Below are positions 35,417-48,940 of a stretch of DNA of 64,000 bases, piece after piece. The position numbers and the translations under genes are program-made. This DNA is from Hormiphora californensis (lineage: Eukaryota; Ctenophora; Tentaculata; Cydippida; Pleurobrachiidae): contig CM035350.1 of NCBI GenBank assembly GCA_020137815.1, forward strand, positions 5,252,484 to 5,316,483. Reading direction: 5' to 3'. Every line of letters starts with the position of its first letter. Positions within the stretch are counted from its first letter, which is position 1. The notes beneath the pieces were generated by a model. The model did no database searches. It worked only from the letters and a program-made list of their open reading frames with translations, and was not told the origin of the DNA.

Positions 35417-36525
35417 TTATATTAATACAAGAAATTTAAAAACGAATTCAACATTCACACAAACTCTAAAAACATCTGATTCACTCTTTAGTTTATTACC
35501 TGTTTTGAGTTCCTGTACATGGAGTCCCTGACTAAAAGCCCTCCCCCTCAAAGATGCAGTGGGTAGAGTGGGTGGAGTGGGTGGAGGGGGTAGAGTGGAG
35601 GGGAGGGTTATGTTACTGGACACTGCTCCTGCAGATACACAATGGAGAGCCCTACCACCGCCTATAAAGAATCTCTGAAAGCTCCGCAGTGTCCCACAAT
35701 AGATGAAGATGTTGTGCCAAGAGTTGAGGAATGAGAGGGCGATAGTTAACTTATGGAACAGAACGGATACTTTACCCAGACCTAAGGGGATAAAGCATAG
35801 GTCCGCAGAAGAGCGTGAATGTAATAGCCACAAAAACGTGGGCCAATGTTCCCTGTCTGTTGAGCCGCAGTCGGGCTTGTCGATATGCAACAAACAGCAA
35901 CGCAAGGGTGCTAAGGACCACGCCACTCATGCAGGGTAGGACGATGGACCTAAACACCTTGAAATGGACATTGTTCCGTGTGAAAACCAGACAGGAGAAG
36001 AGAGAAGGGACGTAGACCGCTTTGGCACCCCGCGGAACAAGGTAAAAACTAATGAGAACCAGTGCTAGGAGCCCAGGAACACACAGAAATAGCAATACAG
36101 GTGATCCGAGTTGAGCGGATTCGAGAATAAAATGGGAACAGTAGGATCACCAGCTTGTTTACACTAAGGGCCAGAACTAACATGACAGTTGCAAGAAACA
36201 TGGGGAACCGGACTATTGCAGACACGAAACAGAGTGAAGTACCCGAGGGGCCAGTGATGGACGACCATTGAGGGGACCATGGGGGCAATGGCTGTAATGC
36301 CATACAACACATCGACCACTGCTACACTTTGTATAATGAACACCGTTACTCGATCTAGACCCACTGAGGGACACCTCAGGATTGTCAGGATAAGGGTGTT
36401 ACAGAGGATGTTGAGGGTGATGGAGATAACACACCAGGATAGGAATATCTGCAGGTGGAAATTAGTGGGCTGGAGGAGAGTTCCACATGATCATGGATCA
36501 GAGTTGAGTTACCAGCAGGGATCAT
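35417..36525 (-). pseudogene. Frame-broken class A GPCR
   Basis: Reading the minus strand from ATG 36525 gives a GPCR-like N-terminus (MIPAGNSTLIHDHVELSS, with an NST sequon). TM segments then continue across at least four frame changes: TM1-2 (LNILCNTLILTIL, VAVVDVLYGI), TM3-4 (MFLATVMLVLALSVNKL), TM4-5-6 (VPGLLALVLISFYLVPRG; VVLSTLALLFVAYRQARL) and TM7 (LNSWHNIFIYCGTL). Breaks fall near 36440, 36230, 36100 and 35800. The order and spacing of segments fit one intronless receptor. It is either a decayed gene or one affected by sequence indels. It lies upstream of the RPE-like gene on the same strand. Confidence 0.7.
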
Positions 36526-36540
36526 TATATCTAGACAATA

Positions 36541-36712
36541 CAGTCGGACCCCGATTTACCGGGATGCTCGGGGGAAAGGGTTTTGCCCGGTATATCGGGG
36601 TGCCCGGTATATCGGGGTCAAATACTGTAAATTTCCTCAATCGGGGGAAGTTTTACCTCCCGGTAAATCGGGGTTCCGGTAAATTGGGGCCCGGTAAATC
36701 GGGGTCCGACTG
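36541..36712. mobile_element. pogo/Tigger-like MITE, 172 bp
   Basis: Terminal inverted repeats CAGTCGGACCCCGATTTACC and the inverse GGTAAATCGGGGTCCGACTG are flanked by TA on each side (36539-36540, 36713-36714). Internal sub-repeats of CCCGGTATATCGGGGT. Non-coding. Confidence 0.93.
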
Positions 36713-37258
36713 TATATCAAAGCTACTGAAAAATGAACATATATATATCCGGGAGTTCCAAAGAGAAAAGTTGGCTCCATTGCAATCTATTCTCGCTCCG
36801 CTAATGTATGTGAGATCTATCTCGGTCGCTGCGCGACCTCGATCTCACTCAGGCATCAATGTGGCCAAAGAGAAAAGCAAGTTATCAAAAGGTAGTTATC
36901 CTGAGTGTTTTTATATAGATTGAGACAACAATAGATTTCTATCAAACAAAAGTTCAAATCCATTAGTCGACTTGGTATTCGAACAGCAATAACTTAGCAT
37001 AGACCATAAAATGCATTTCCAACTAAGCCCTGTTAATGAGAAATAACAGCTGCAGTACTTGAATAAATGCATTCGAAACTGCTTTTAATAGCAAAAACGA
37101 TAACTGATAGTATTTTTCGAATATAATGAATCTTTTATAAGTTCCTAGTTAGTAGAGCTGTGTTTTCTGTAGATCGGTTTTCTTGGAAGAGCCGTGGACA
37201 ATTAGCCATCCTCTATTAGAACCATCCCAGCTCATCGTTGGTAAATTCGTGTAGTGAT

Positions 37259-37511
37259 AAACGACTTCTCCTTTCGGCTGGACAAAATGAGTATACGGGG
37301 TTTTGATTGTAGAAGAACTAGAAGAACGCTATTAATTTCGGTGCACAGCACCATCATCAGTCCCAAATTAATTTGTTTACAGTAGTGACAGTGTTGAAAA
37401 GTTTCAAATTAATTTGAGCCTGATGATAGTGCTGTGCACCGAAATTAATAGTGTTCTTCTACAATAAAAACCACGTCTACTCATTTTGTCCAGCCGGAAG
37501 GAGAAAACTAA
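37259..37511. mobile_element. Fold-back MITE, about 250 bp
   Basis: Arms: cggctggacaaaatgagta and gctattaatttcggtgcaca on the left, mirrored on the right by tgtgcaccgaaattaatag and tactcattttgtccagccgg. The centre includes caaattaatttg palindromes. The rest of the spacer 36526-38296 has no gene; 37970-38195 is CT-rich. Confidence 0.88.
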
Positions 37512-38296
37512 ACTTCCTCATTGATATGCGGCTAATAAACAATCAACCGATCCTTATTCTCTGATAAAAGACTTTTATTATTAGTGATGTGTTGCGTTAA
37601 TACTTTGTCCCTAATACCACTAATGGATACTGCACGTGCGAATTGGTGGGTGGCATTTTCCTGCCGATTCGGTAGTCTTTGTTGAGTTTTCTACGTGTCA
37701 TATAAATCGCCAGTACAGGGACAGGGAATGAAGTTTTCTCTAGAATTGCAATCGTTACGATCGCCACAGTTTCTAGTTACCATAATCATGATAATGAGGA
37801 ACTGCAGATATATGACATAGAATGATCCACGTTTTACTGGTTTGACAAGGATCAGATGTGTGTTTTAACTGTGCCAACTTGCAATGCAGATCAAGCTGGG
37901 CGTGTGATCAGTTGAATTATTGTGAGCGAGAAATGGTAATAGAGCATCTTTTAACAATCAAGATTATTCTCTTCTCTCTCGCCTAAACACGATATCAAAG
38001 TCCTAGAGGATCTTCTGCTCTCTCTATTCTCTTATCTCTTTCTCTCTCTATTTCACCCCCTATCTCGATCTCTTATCTCTATCTCTCTTCGAGCTAGCTC
38101 CTCTATCTCTCTCTCCTCCTCTCTCGCTCTCTCGCTCTCTCACTCTATCTCTCTCTCTCGCTCTCTCTCTCATCTCTCTCCCTCTCCCTCTCTTTTATGT
38201 AGCATGCTACAGCCATCTGCGTGTCCTACACACAGCACAGTACTACTTGCCTTCCCCTCGCAGAGAGTGATTGTATGTTGACTTGATAACGCCGTT

Positions 38297-41200
38297 ATGG
38301 GTAACGCCGCCAGTATTCGCCTCGGAGTCGTGTCACATCCCATTGAGTCACCAGATGTGATGTACGATCTGAAGGAGACGGTCCACAGGACACCCCTCGT
38401 ATCACAGAGTGTGGCACCGAGTGAAGCAAGGATAAATCATGGAGAGGAGAGGGACATCATGTTGCTAAAGAATGGCGTCACCATTCGTCTTCAGGTAGGT
38501 TTAGTTACCATGGTTACCATTCGGCTTCAGATAACTACTTTTTATTTACCATGGTTACCTTTAGGTCACTGTTGTCATGGTTACTTAGACAACACAAAAC
38601 AAGCCACTATTTGATCGCTAGGTTGTTAATCGCAATCTCCCCCTCATATCCCCCCCTTCAGACTAAACAGAGGGATGAGCAGAGAGGAATAAATCTATAC
38701 AAACGGGGACTGAAGAGTATACCCAGGGAACTCTTTTACCACCCAGTTGCAAAAGAGGTTGTATGGTTGAATGTCGCCTGTAACAACCTGGTGTATAACC
38801 CCAACGGAATATACAAAAACCTCGAAAAGGTGCGTGATTCTGATCGGTAGATTCTTACGGTCTTCTCCCATTCCTCCTATCCATCATCCTCCAATCTGTT
38901 TTTCCTTCATTCAACTTTCCTTATCTCTCTTAACACCAGGTGGAAACGATGTACGGGAGTGACAGTGACCTGAGCGATATCGAGGAAGAAATCAAGGCAG
39001 ATAGGGCATCCCGATCTTCATCAAAATCTTCCAAGAGCTCTAGTAAATCTTCCAAGAAGTCCAGTAAATCCTCCAAGAAAGGATCACCTGTAGTAGTTGG
39101 GGAAGAAGATAAGATCAAACAAGCTGAGAGTCCTGAGAAAGCTACCTCGGTAAAGCCAACAGAGGTAGCAGCTGCTGAAAGCATCGATCATCAGGGGGCT
39201 ACTGAAACTGCCGCTAAGGAGACAGAAGGAGAGGCTGAAAAGAAGGAGACCGAAGGAGAGGCTGAAAAGAAGGAGACAGAAGGAGAGGCCGAACAGGAAG
39301 GGGCTAACCAAGAAGGTAATTCTATTGTAGGGGCAGAGGTAGAAGGAGAGAAGGTTGATGATGACACCCCAAAACAAGACACCCCAGAAGGTGATGATGA
39401 ACCCCATGAGAAGATTCAACCAGGCTCGGTGACACCTGAATCAGTGAAGGGATGGGTGGTGGGTGTCGCTCCTCCCGATGCTGGCTCCGAGGGTGGCTCA
39501 GGTAGCTGTGAACTGAAAATAAAAGCTGAAGATTTGATCCCCGAAGATGTCTCTGATATAACGTCCGTCAACAATGAGCCCACGTTAGGTGCAGTTTGCA
39601 TGAAAAACATCGTTTTCTTTACTTCTGGAGACTATTTTCATGTTTTTATACCGCCCCTTTTTTCAGTGGCAAAGAATGATGAAGAAGAGGCTAAAGAGAC
39701 TGCTCCAGCTGTGAAAGGGGGTGAAGAAGTGGGCAACAAGCCAGCAGCTGTAGAGTTAGACACCAACATTGAGGATTTTGATGGAGCTACTACCCGCCGT
39801 AGCAATGCACCCAAGAGTGTAGCAGGTTGGTTAAATGCAACAATATATGGGGAACTGCAATGTGATCATTTTTACCTACCTACTGTAAAACCATATATTT
39901 TCGAGGGCATTAATTTTCGCGGATTGGCCTAGACTAGGGCTTCTGGTGGTCCCTGAAGACTTCACCAGCGTACCAGGAGTGAACTACTCCTTCATCAGCG
40001 ACTCCTGGTACGCTGGGGAAGTCGTCAGGGCCCTGCAGGGACCCCCAGAAGCCAATCTAGGCCAATCCGCGAAAATAAAAATCTCACGAAAATATCTAGT
40101 TTTACAGTAATCAAATACATCACCTAATTCCTAACCCCCCCCACACAGAGACAGTTAATATCAGTGAGTTCGAGGATGGTGATGAGCGGGAAGAAGAAGA
40201 AGAAGAAGAAGGGGAGGTGTTTGAGGAGACGGCTGCTGTTGCTGAACCGGGAGTTGAGGCGAGATCTCGGAAAAGTAGCTCGAGTTCCAGTTCCAGTTCT
40301 AGTTCTAGTTCTGGTTCTAGCAGTAAGGAAGAGAAAGTGGTGGCAGTGGCAGTGGAGCTAGCAAGCGACGAGGAGGGGGACCTGTTTGACGATGAGGGAG
40401 CAAAGGTGGAACGGGCAGCTAACACTCTGCCAAACAGGTAACTATGGTAACGGGCAGCTAACACTCTGCCAAACAGGTTGGTTACCATGGTAACAAGGTG
40501 TCAATACCAAACAGGTAACTGTTGTAACAGGGTGTTTTCTACTAAGATGTGTATCGCTGGGTGGGGTAGACAGCAGTTCCGTAACACCTCCCCTCTCTCA
40601 TTATAGGTTCAACAAGTTTCCCAACCTTGAGGAACTTCATCTTGGTTACTACGGCAAGGGGAACCCTCTAAAATATATCCCCCGGACTGTCTTCTCGCTT
40701 CAATGTCTCAAAAAACTGGACGCTAGTTCGTGTCGGCTCACAAATATCCCCTCGGAAATCAGCGGGCTGGCAAATTTAGAGGAGCTATGGTTGTCTGGTA
40801 ACTTCCTAACCTCCCTACCCCGATCTTTGAGTGAGCTAAAGAAACTTAAGTCCCTGTGGGTTAACTACAATCAACTTAACGGGCTGCCTGCCACCCTCGA
40901 GTTTTGTGAGTCGCTGGAGGGTCTGTATGCCCATGGCAACCAGATCGAGTTCTTGTCAACCGCCCTTTGCAGGATTCCCAAACTGACATATCTTGGAGTC
41001 GGACGAAACAAGTGAGTTGTCATGGAGTCAATAGATTGTAAATTTAGTTGTTATGGAGTTTAGATTAGACAAGGACAACACGAAATATGTTGGAGTTTAG
41101 ATTGTAAATTAATTTAGTTGTTATGGAGTTTAGATTAGACAAGGACAACACGAAATATGTTGGAGTTTAGATTGTAAATAAATTTAGTTGTTATGGAGTT

Positions 41201-44200
41201 TAGGTTGTAAATTTTATTCCTCCCCCAGCATCAAGTTTCTACCGGAAAATATTGGCCAGCTGAAAAACCTGAAAGAAGCCTGGCTAAATGATAACCACAT
41301 TCGACAGATCCCCGAGTCACTCTTCGAGTTGGTGAACCTCAAAGTCCTCTGGCTCAGTCGTAAGTTGTTACGATTTCGTAGTTAAATTTCTATAGAACTT
41401 CCAAACTGAAACACTACCCAGTACCTACTTATACCTTTTTACTCTGCCTCAGATAATCAGCTGACAAACTTGGATAAGAGGGTTGGTTATCTCTCTAACC
41501 TAACGGACCTGTCCGTCAGCAGAAATCGTCTCACAACTATACCTCCACAACTGGCCAACTGTTCCAATCTCAGGTATGCAGCAGTAGCTTAATCTTTCTA
41601 AAAATCAGCATATTTTCATTGGAAGTGTGAAAAATAAACTAATCAATTCTATTCAGTTTCAAATCCTTGCTCATTTTAAATCCATTGTTTCAGAGTTCTG
41701 CAGCTGAACGAGAATAAGCTGGTAGCCCTTCCCAAGAGTCTATCCGGTCTTCACAGTCTGGAGGAACTATGGCTCAATGGAAATGCCGTCAAGGAAATTC
41801 CGGAGGGCCTTTACATGCTTAGCAACATGAAGAAACCGGTGTGAGATAAACTTTGTTTTAGAGAGTGAGATCAGATCCAATGTGAATTGTGTGCTGTAGG
41901 AATTGTATTGATTGCCAAAATGTTTTCTTCCCAGATTTGTAAAACAGTCTGTTTGCATTTCTACATTTTGATACACTGACGGGATCCAGATATAATACAC
42001 TGTAAAATGTATGGCAATATGGCAACACTAACTCGATTACTGTTTGCTAGAAAAGGGCGCTCAAAATAAACGATATTACCGTAAGGTTATCCAGTCAGTA
42101 CTGGCAACTAGCCCGTATTGGTTGCCAATTGGCCTAGTCTTCAGTTGTGTGATGTTGTCGTCATCTCGTGAAAACGTGGGTTGTTTGTGCGCGTCAAGTA
42201 TTTGCGCGTCACTAAAGACGCGCATGAAATATAATTCACGTAATATATATAAAATATTTTCACTCAGCTCGCGTTCTTGGTGAGCCACAACAAACACGTG
42301 GTTTGCAGTTTCAGGTTTGAGCCTTGTCTGAACCATCATTTATTGTACTGGTGTGCCTAGTAAAGGGAGGGGCGTGGCCAGAATAAGCTAATTCAAATCT
42401 TACAGAACATGAACCAAAGCAATGAACTTAAAATGATATGAAAGTCACCCCTTCGATTTCAAACTTTTCAACACTACTTTAAACAAATTAATTTGAGGTT
42501 TATGGAACCGCCCCTCATGGGCAGTCCGACGCTAATGGACGGGGTAGCCGCTTCTTCCTCCCATGTCCCTGATCCCACACACCAACTCCAACAAGCGCTG
42601 ATCAACGAGAACCTTCTTCACCTGTTGGACGAGGATTCTGAACTTCCTCCGAGAAACCCAGACCGAAAATCATTGTGGGCACTGCTAAAACAGTCATACC
42701 AGGCGGTATGTGCACTTACTGATGCTCTAGCTCTCAACACTCGCCAAACTCCTTCGTCCAATGAAAATGACCCTCTCGATAATCTCAATGTTATAGAAGA
42801 CATGAACAATCACCTAGAAAAATTCAAGGAAGATATACTATCTGCAGTAACCGACAGAATTACTGCTGCGATGAAACCTCTGAACCAGGCACCCCCATAA
42901 AAAAGTCGCTTGGCAAATTCCCTCGTCGCTCGGCAATTGGTTCGGCAACAACAGGTGGTTTGCCGAGCCAGTCGCTCGGCTAATCAAGGAAGTCGCCGTG
43001 TTTTCACCGCGTTCTTACAGAAAAAGTACATTTTTTCAGCACTTTTTTTCAAAATCTCCTGCTGAAAAATACAAAGAGCTGAAAAAATGTGCTTTTTCTG
43101 TAAGAACGCGGTGAAATCACGGAGACTTCCTTGATTAGCCGAGCGACTGGCTCGGCAAACCACCTGTTGTTGCCGAACCAATTGCCGAGCGACGAGGGAA
43201 TTTGCCAAGCGACTTTTTTATGGGGGCAGCGCCATATGCTCATGCTACTGCTGCTGCTGCTGCAACCCTTACGCCAGTCCGCACTCCTACCCTACCACCT
43301 AAACCGTCTTTCAGTGATATTCCCAAACCAGCACTTCCGTGGCGAAAAATCTACATTGACTGTGAAGAGATTGATATCGACGAGGTCCAGAAGTTAAGTG
43401 AAAATGCTCTCTCCAAGACGAAAGTGTCAAGAATGGACAAAAAGAAAAACTTGGTCATCGTGACCGTACCAGAGAGTGAGGGTCAGAAAGCAGCTGACGC
43501 CCTTAGCACAGGTCTACGTACCAAGACAGTAAGAGTGAGATCAGATCCAACAAGCAAACTCACGGTCCTAAATTTTCCCATCTCTGATTCCATTAATCAA
43601 GAAGACGATAGACGAAAACGAAGTGAAATCATCATAGAAGTCCTACAGGAGAAGAATCCGGAACTACAGGGCATTGCTGTGGATGTTGTGTCTTACAGAA
43701 AAAACTATCGGAATCCTGAACTCGCTACCATCGGTCTACGCCTACCCACTCAAACAAAGAGACAACTCCTTCGCCAGAGGGTAGTCTTCGTTGGATACAC
43801 TGCGTGTAACGTTGTCGACAGAGTACACGTGTTACAGTGCTACAATTGTCAAGGATTCCATCACTCAGCAGCAGGCTGTGATCGAGACTCAGTGTGTGCA
43901 CACTGCTCAAAAAACCACGAATCAAAGGACTGTCCAGAAAAATCGAACACAGACTTTATTCCTTCATGTGTAAACTGTTCCCTGAATGGAAAGTCAAAGG
44001 ACGATGTCTCCCACCGGGCAAACAGCACTGAGTGTCCGGCATACAAAGCTATATATGAAGCTACAAGGTCAAAAAACGAGTAGAGGTAAAGTTGGCCACT
44101 CTGAACTGTTTTTCTCTGAGAAACAAGGTTGATGATATTTTACTGACTATCATAGACAATGATATTGATGCTGTTTGTCTGACCGAAACTTGGTTACATG

Positions 44201-47200
44201 CTATTGAGAGTGCTATTGAGAGTCAAATTAGTGAGCTTGGGTATAGGTTAGTTAGTGTTGCACGTGGTTCTAGAGGGGGTGGTGTAGCTATTCTCATGAA
44301 AAACTCCTTTCATTTCACTCAGTTCAATCACTCTTTCTCATCAATGGAATGTATTGAATTATTGCTGACTCATTCAAACTGCATGCCGCTTCGATTACTT
44401 GGTGTATACCGCTCCCCATCCCAATCCCATTCGGTTTTCTTGGAGGAGTTCGAGACACTACTTCATGGTCTGGCTGAAAGGTCGGGAGAGGTCGTCATAA
44501 CTGGTGATTTCAACATACATGTACAGAACATACATGATAGTTTTGCCAAATCCTTCTGTGGACTCCTTGATGATCACTACTTTCACCAGTCGGTAAACAC
44601 CGCCACTCATGTCTCAGGTGGAATACTCGATCTAGTTCTCACGAAGAATCTCCCTGATGCTCTTCCAATATTAAATCTTGCTGTAGAGATGACTCCTGCA
44701 GCTCCTGACCACGCACTGGTTTCGTTTAACCTTCCAATCGGGGCTCCAATTCAGCGGAAGGACTTCATCTCCATTCAACGACGGGATATCAAGAATTTGG
44801 ATGTGGATGAACTTCGATGCACCATACTGAAATCCCCACTCTGCGACACAGAAGAATTCCCTAGTGAACTGGTTGAGATCATTAAACTGTATGATGACCT
44901 TCTGTCCGAGTTTTTGGACGAACTTGCCCCGATTGAGAATAAGGTTGTTCCAGAAAATCCTAGCCCTCCCTGGTTTAATAGTGACTGTCAGGCGGCAAAA
45001 CGGCGACGCAGGAAAGCCGAGCGTGATTTCAAGGCGTTACTGAAGAGAGATGTTCCCTCGCATATACTGGTTGAATCTCTGAGGAATCTCAGACGGGAGG
45101 CGAAAGAGGCATCACGGTTCATCACTTCAACCAGAGACGACTACTATCGGAGGAAACTGGAAGAGGCTGGGAATGACCAATCGGTAATATATCGAATTAC
45201 GAATGGATTACTTGGCAAGGAGAAGAATCCGAGCACACTACCGGAACATGATGACCCAGTTGATCTCTGTCAAAAATTCATTCAGTATTTCAAGGAAAAA
45301 GTGGACAAAATCTATTTGGACATCAAGAAACTACGGACAGAAGACGTCACCAGAGGACCCGAAACTCCCAGCCCACCACAACTCGATTCCTTTCGTGCAT
45401 TATCTAGTGAGGAGCTAGTTAAAATTGTTCGATCAATGAACTACAAACAATGTGACCTTGACCCTCTACCATCAAAACTGGTCGGAGAATGCATCCACGA
45501 ACTGATGCCGATAATATTGGCTATTGTCAACGGTAGCCTTACTAGTGGAGTGTTTCCCTCTACATTGAAAAAGGCCATGATACGACCGGTTTACAAAGGG
45601 AAAGGACTCGACTCGAACAGCATGTCAAGTTATCGACCGATTTCTAATCTGAGTTTTATCTCAAAGATTATTGAAAAGTGCGTTGCTCTACAGATTACAG
45701 AACATCTGGAAAGCCATGGACTTCTTGCCTCAGTTCAATCGGCATACAGACAGAAGCACTCCTGTGAAACAGCAACACTACGTATATTCAATGATCTCCT
45801 AGTTCTCACTGATAAACGGAATAAGGCCGTTCTTCTCCTCTTGGATCTATCCGCTGCTTTCGACACAGTCCCTCACAACATTCTCATTAGCCGATTGGAC
45901 AAGATGTATGGAATCAAAGGGGTGGCTCTCGAGTGGTTCCAGTCATATCTGAAAGACCGGGTAGCAGTTGTCAAAATTGGCAAAAGTCAATCACTTCCTG
46001 TTAACATCGAAATAGGTGTACCGCAGGGATCCATCCTCGGTCCGTTACTTTTTATTCTGTTCACTAAGGACTTGGAAGCTATAGCGGCACGACACAAAAC
46101 CAAGATTCACCTCTACGCTGACGATTCTCAGCTATATGTCAGCTTCACAAACGATGCCTGGAACGAATGTGAGTCTCAACTCAAAAAATGTTTCTTGGAA
46201 ATTAAAGCATGGATGGCATCCAGTTACCTGAAACTAAACCCGGCAAAAACTGAGTTGATGTTCATTTCCTCTCGAACTGATAATAGTCCAAACCCACTGG
46301 ATTATTCAGATCCTCTAACATTGTGTGATGAGGAAGGACCCCTCTCGGCGACCATCTTTCCCTCCCAGAGTGCCAAGAATCTGGGTGTTGTCTTTGATGA
46401 AAAACTTACCATGAAAGAACATGTTTCAAAAGTTGTGAAGGAATGTAACTATAACCTTGTCAACCTCCGTAGAATTGGAAACAAGCTACAGAGAAGACAC
46501 AAGGTTCAGCTGGTCCATTCGCTCATCCACTCTCGTCTGGACTACTGTAACGGCTTACTAATTGGTGCCGATAAATGTGACATTGCGAGATTGCAAAAAG
46601 TGCAGAACGCAGCGACTCGCTTTGTGTTTGGAAGGTGGCAGTGGAGGGGAGTTACAGACCTCAGGCGGCAATTACACTTTCTTCCAGTTGATGCTAGAAT
46701 TGAATTTAAAATCTGTCTCATGGTTTTCAAGTGTCTAAACAATCAAGCACCACAATATCTTCAAAATCTAATAAACAAACGTCAGAGGAAAGGAAAATCA
46801 CTACGTCACGACGGTGATCTGACCCTTTTGGAAAGGGATTTTTCAACCAAGTACAAAACCACACAGCGTGCATTTCAAGTTTCAGGCCCGAGGATCTGGA
46901 ATCAACTTCCCATTGACATTCGCAACTGTTCAGACGAGGAAACTTTCAAATCCAGACTCAAAACCCACCTGTTTGAAAAGTCGTATGGTGATTAGGATGG
47001 ACTGTCCCATTAATTTATGTGTACATCTATACGTCTGCTGCATGCATTGAGCTTCAGAATTATGGAGCAGTGATTCGCTCCACTCTTTTATTTCGTGATT
47101 AATCTCTTTTCTATGTAACTTATTACATTGATTTAACATATATTTTCATACATATAATTATTTCTTACTTAATCAAAAACATTAATTTATTATCTAATTA

Positions 47201-48904
47201 TTATCATCATATCTGGGCTATTAATATCACTCATATCATCTTTCTTTTCCACTTTGGGTTCACCGCTTTAGAAGGCTGGTAGGAGTGCTCTGGCGCTCAT
47301 CGAGTAACTTTGTATGACGTTTATCACTCTTACTATTATTAGTCAAAAAGCGGGATGTTAAATGTACATTTTGATTGATTGATTGATTTTTTGCAAGATT
47401 ACATGCAGAGTGTCTTTTTCTGTCATAAATGTTCCCTCGATTTTTCCTCGGTGACATCATACATTAAGCATCGAAAGCACTTTTGTGAGCTTGGAAGAGA
47501 GGGTGGAGAAAATTATGAACCTCCAGAAGACGGGATCGGAAAGGTAAAAAGTAAAACATCAAGTCGTTATTATTTGGCATCTGCGATAAACTTTTGTGTT
47601 GATAATGCTATGACTGAGGTTATAACTGGAATATGTTTGACTCATAAAAACTTTTTTTGTTAGCTCACCTTGCAAGAGGCGAGTGAGAGGGTAAAAAGAG
47701 CTCTGGAGTCTCGGATTGAGGAGGTAGATCCTGAGGTGTTTCAAAAGGTTGAACTGATCCAGGCATTCAAGAGGTCACGAAGGGAACTGAGTAGGAGGGT
47801 TTATGAGGAGAGAGGAAAGGTTTTAGAGGAGATATCCCTGCTGAAAAGAGAACGTGCAAGATTGGAGGGGCATCTGAGGGAGGGTAGTGAACGCGTTAAC
47901 AATGAGGCTGCTTATCTTGCAATAATGCCATCCAACACAAAACAAACCTCAGTACGTCATTGTAGTTTCGGCCGGGGAACACAGCACAGCTTCATTTCTT
48001 GCATGCAGGGATCGTATAATAACACTCGTGTTTCTACATCACATCTCTTTCTCACCAGGGCATCATTGAAAAGAGGAGTGAGTTGGACAACCTACAACGT
48101 GGAATCCTTCATTTGGATTGTAGAATCGAAGAATGTGTTGGACAGCTACAGATGGTTAGTTAGACATAATGTTTCGTAAACAGTACATCACCAGTCACAA
48201 ACTAATATTGTTGTGCCTACATCGGAATAACATTACATGTTTTAGCGTCACAAATTAAATCTAACTCATAATTCACTACCCCTCTCAGATTGAGCAAGGA
48301 CAGTTTTCTGATGCCCGTCTGGTAGGAAGTGCTCCAGCAGGAATTAATCTTCTTACTGAGTTCTCAACCCCTACACACAGCTGCACACCCGGGGTCGAAG
48401 TTGAGGACGATGTTTTTAGGGAACACCCTGTGCAAAGCATTGTTCTTGGATCTGCAAAGACTCCCCTCGAAGCAATATCCCAGGTATTATAGAGAGGGAG
48501 AGGGGAGAGTGAGATACTGAGAGAGCCTCTCTTTTGACCTTTGTCATGTAGGACTAATTGATCAAAGCAACGTCTGTTGTGCTTCTCGGTGTACACAGAT
48601 GAATTTGAGAGGGCCCTATGCCAAGGTGATGGAGAGAAAGAAAGATTCGAGATAGGATTATTTCACGCCAAGTCATAAGCATTACTTCCCATGATACCTG
48701 GATTATATGTTGCCATGGACACCACGTGTTATCATTTTGTCTTCCTATCCGGCCACCCCCTATAACATACACGCATGCAGTATATTAGTAGCCAAGAGCT
48801 CTGCTCTACTACAGTCTATGATCTTTCTCTCTTTTCTCTCTCTTTCTCTCCCCTCTCCCCTCTGATCTCTCTCCCTCTCTCTCATCTATATCTCTCTCTC
48901 TCTA

Positions 48905-48940
<36 letters not shown>

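Larger units (their letters stand above)
42060..47390 (+). mobile_element. Near full-length CR1/L2-type non-LTR retrotransposon (LINE)
   Basis: The element holds a putative 5' UTR (from roughly 42060, boundary uncertain), ORF1 (42502-44083, interrupted) and ORF2 (to 46995). A 3' UTR of about 375 bp ends in a (TTGA)n tail at 47371-47389, typical of L2/CR1-group elements that end in short tandem repeats rather than poly(A). It is inserted in the sense direction in an LRR-gene intron. No clear target-site duplication was found. Confidence 0.88.

Noticed and set aside
35417-36525. Treating the frame-broken GPCR as a multi-exon gene
   Set aside because: Frame changes fall inside predicted helices without GT-AG pairs, so introns do not explain them.
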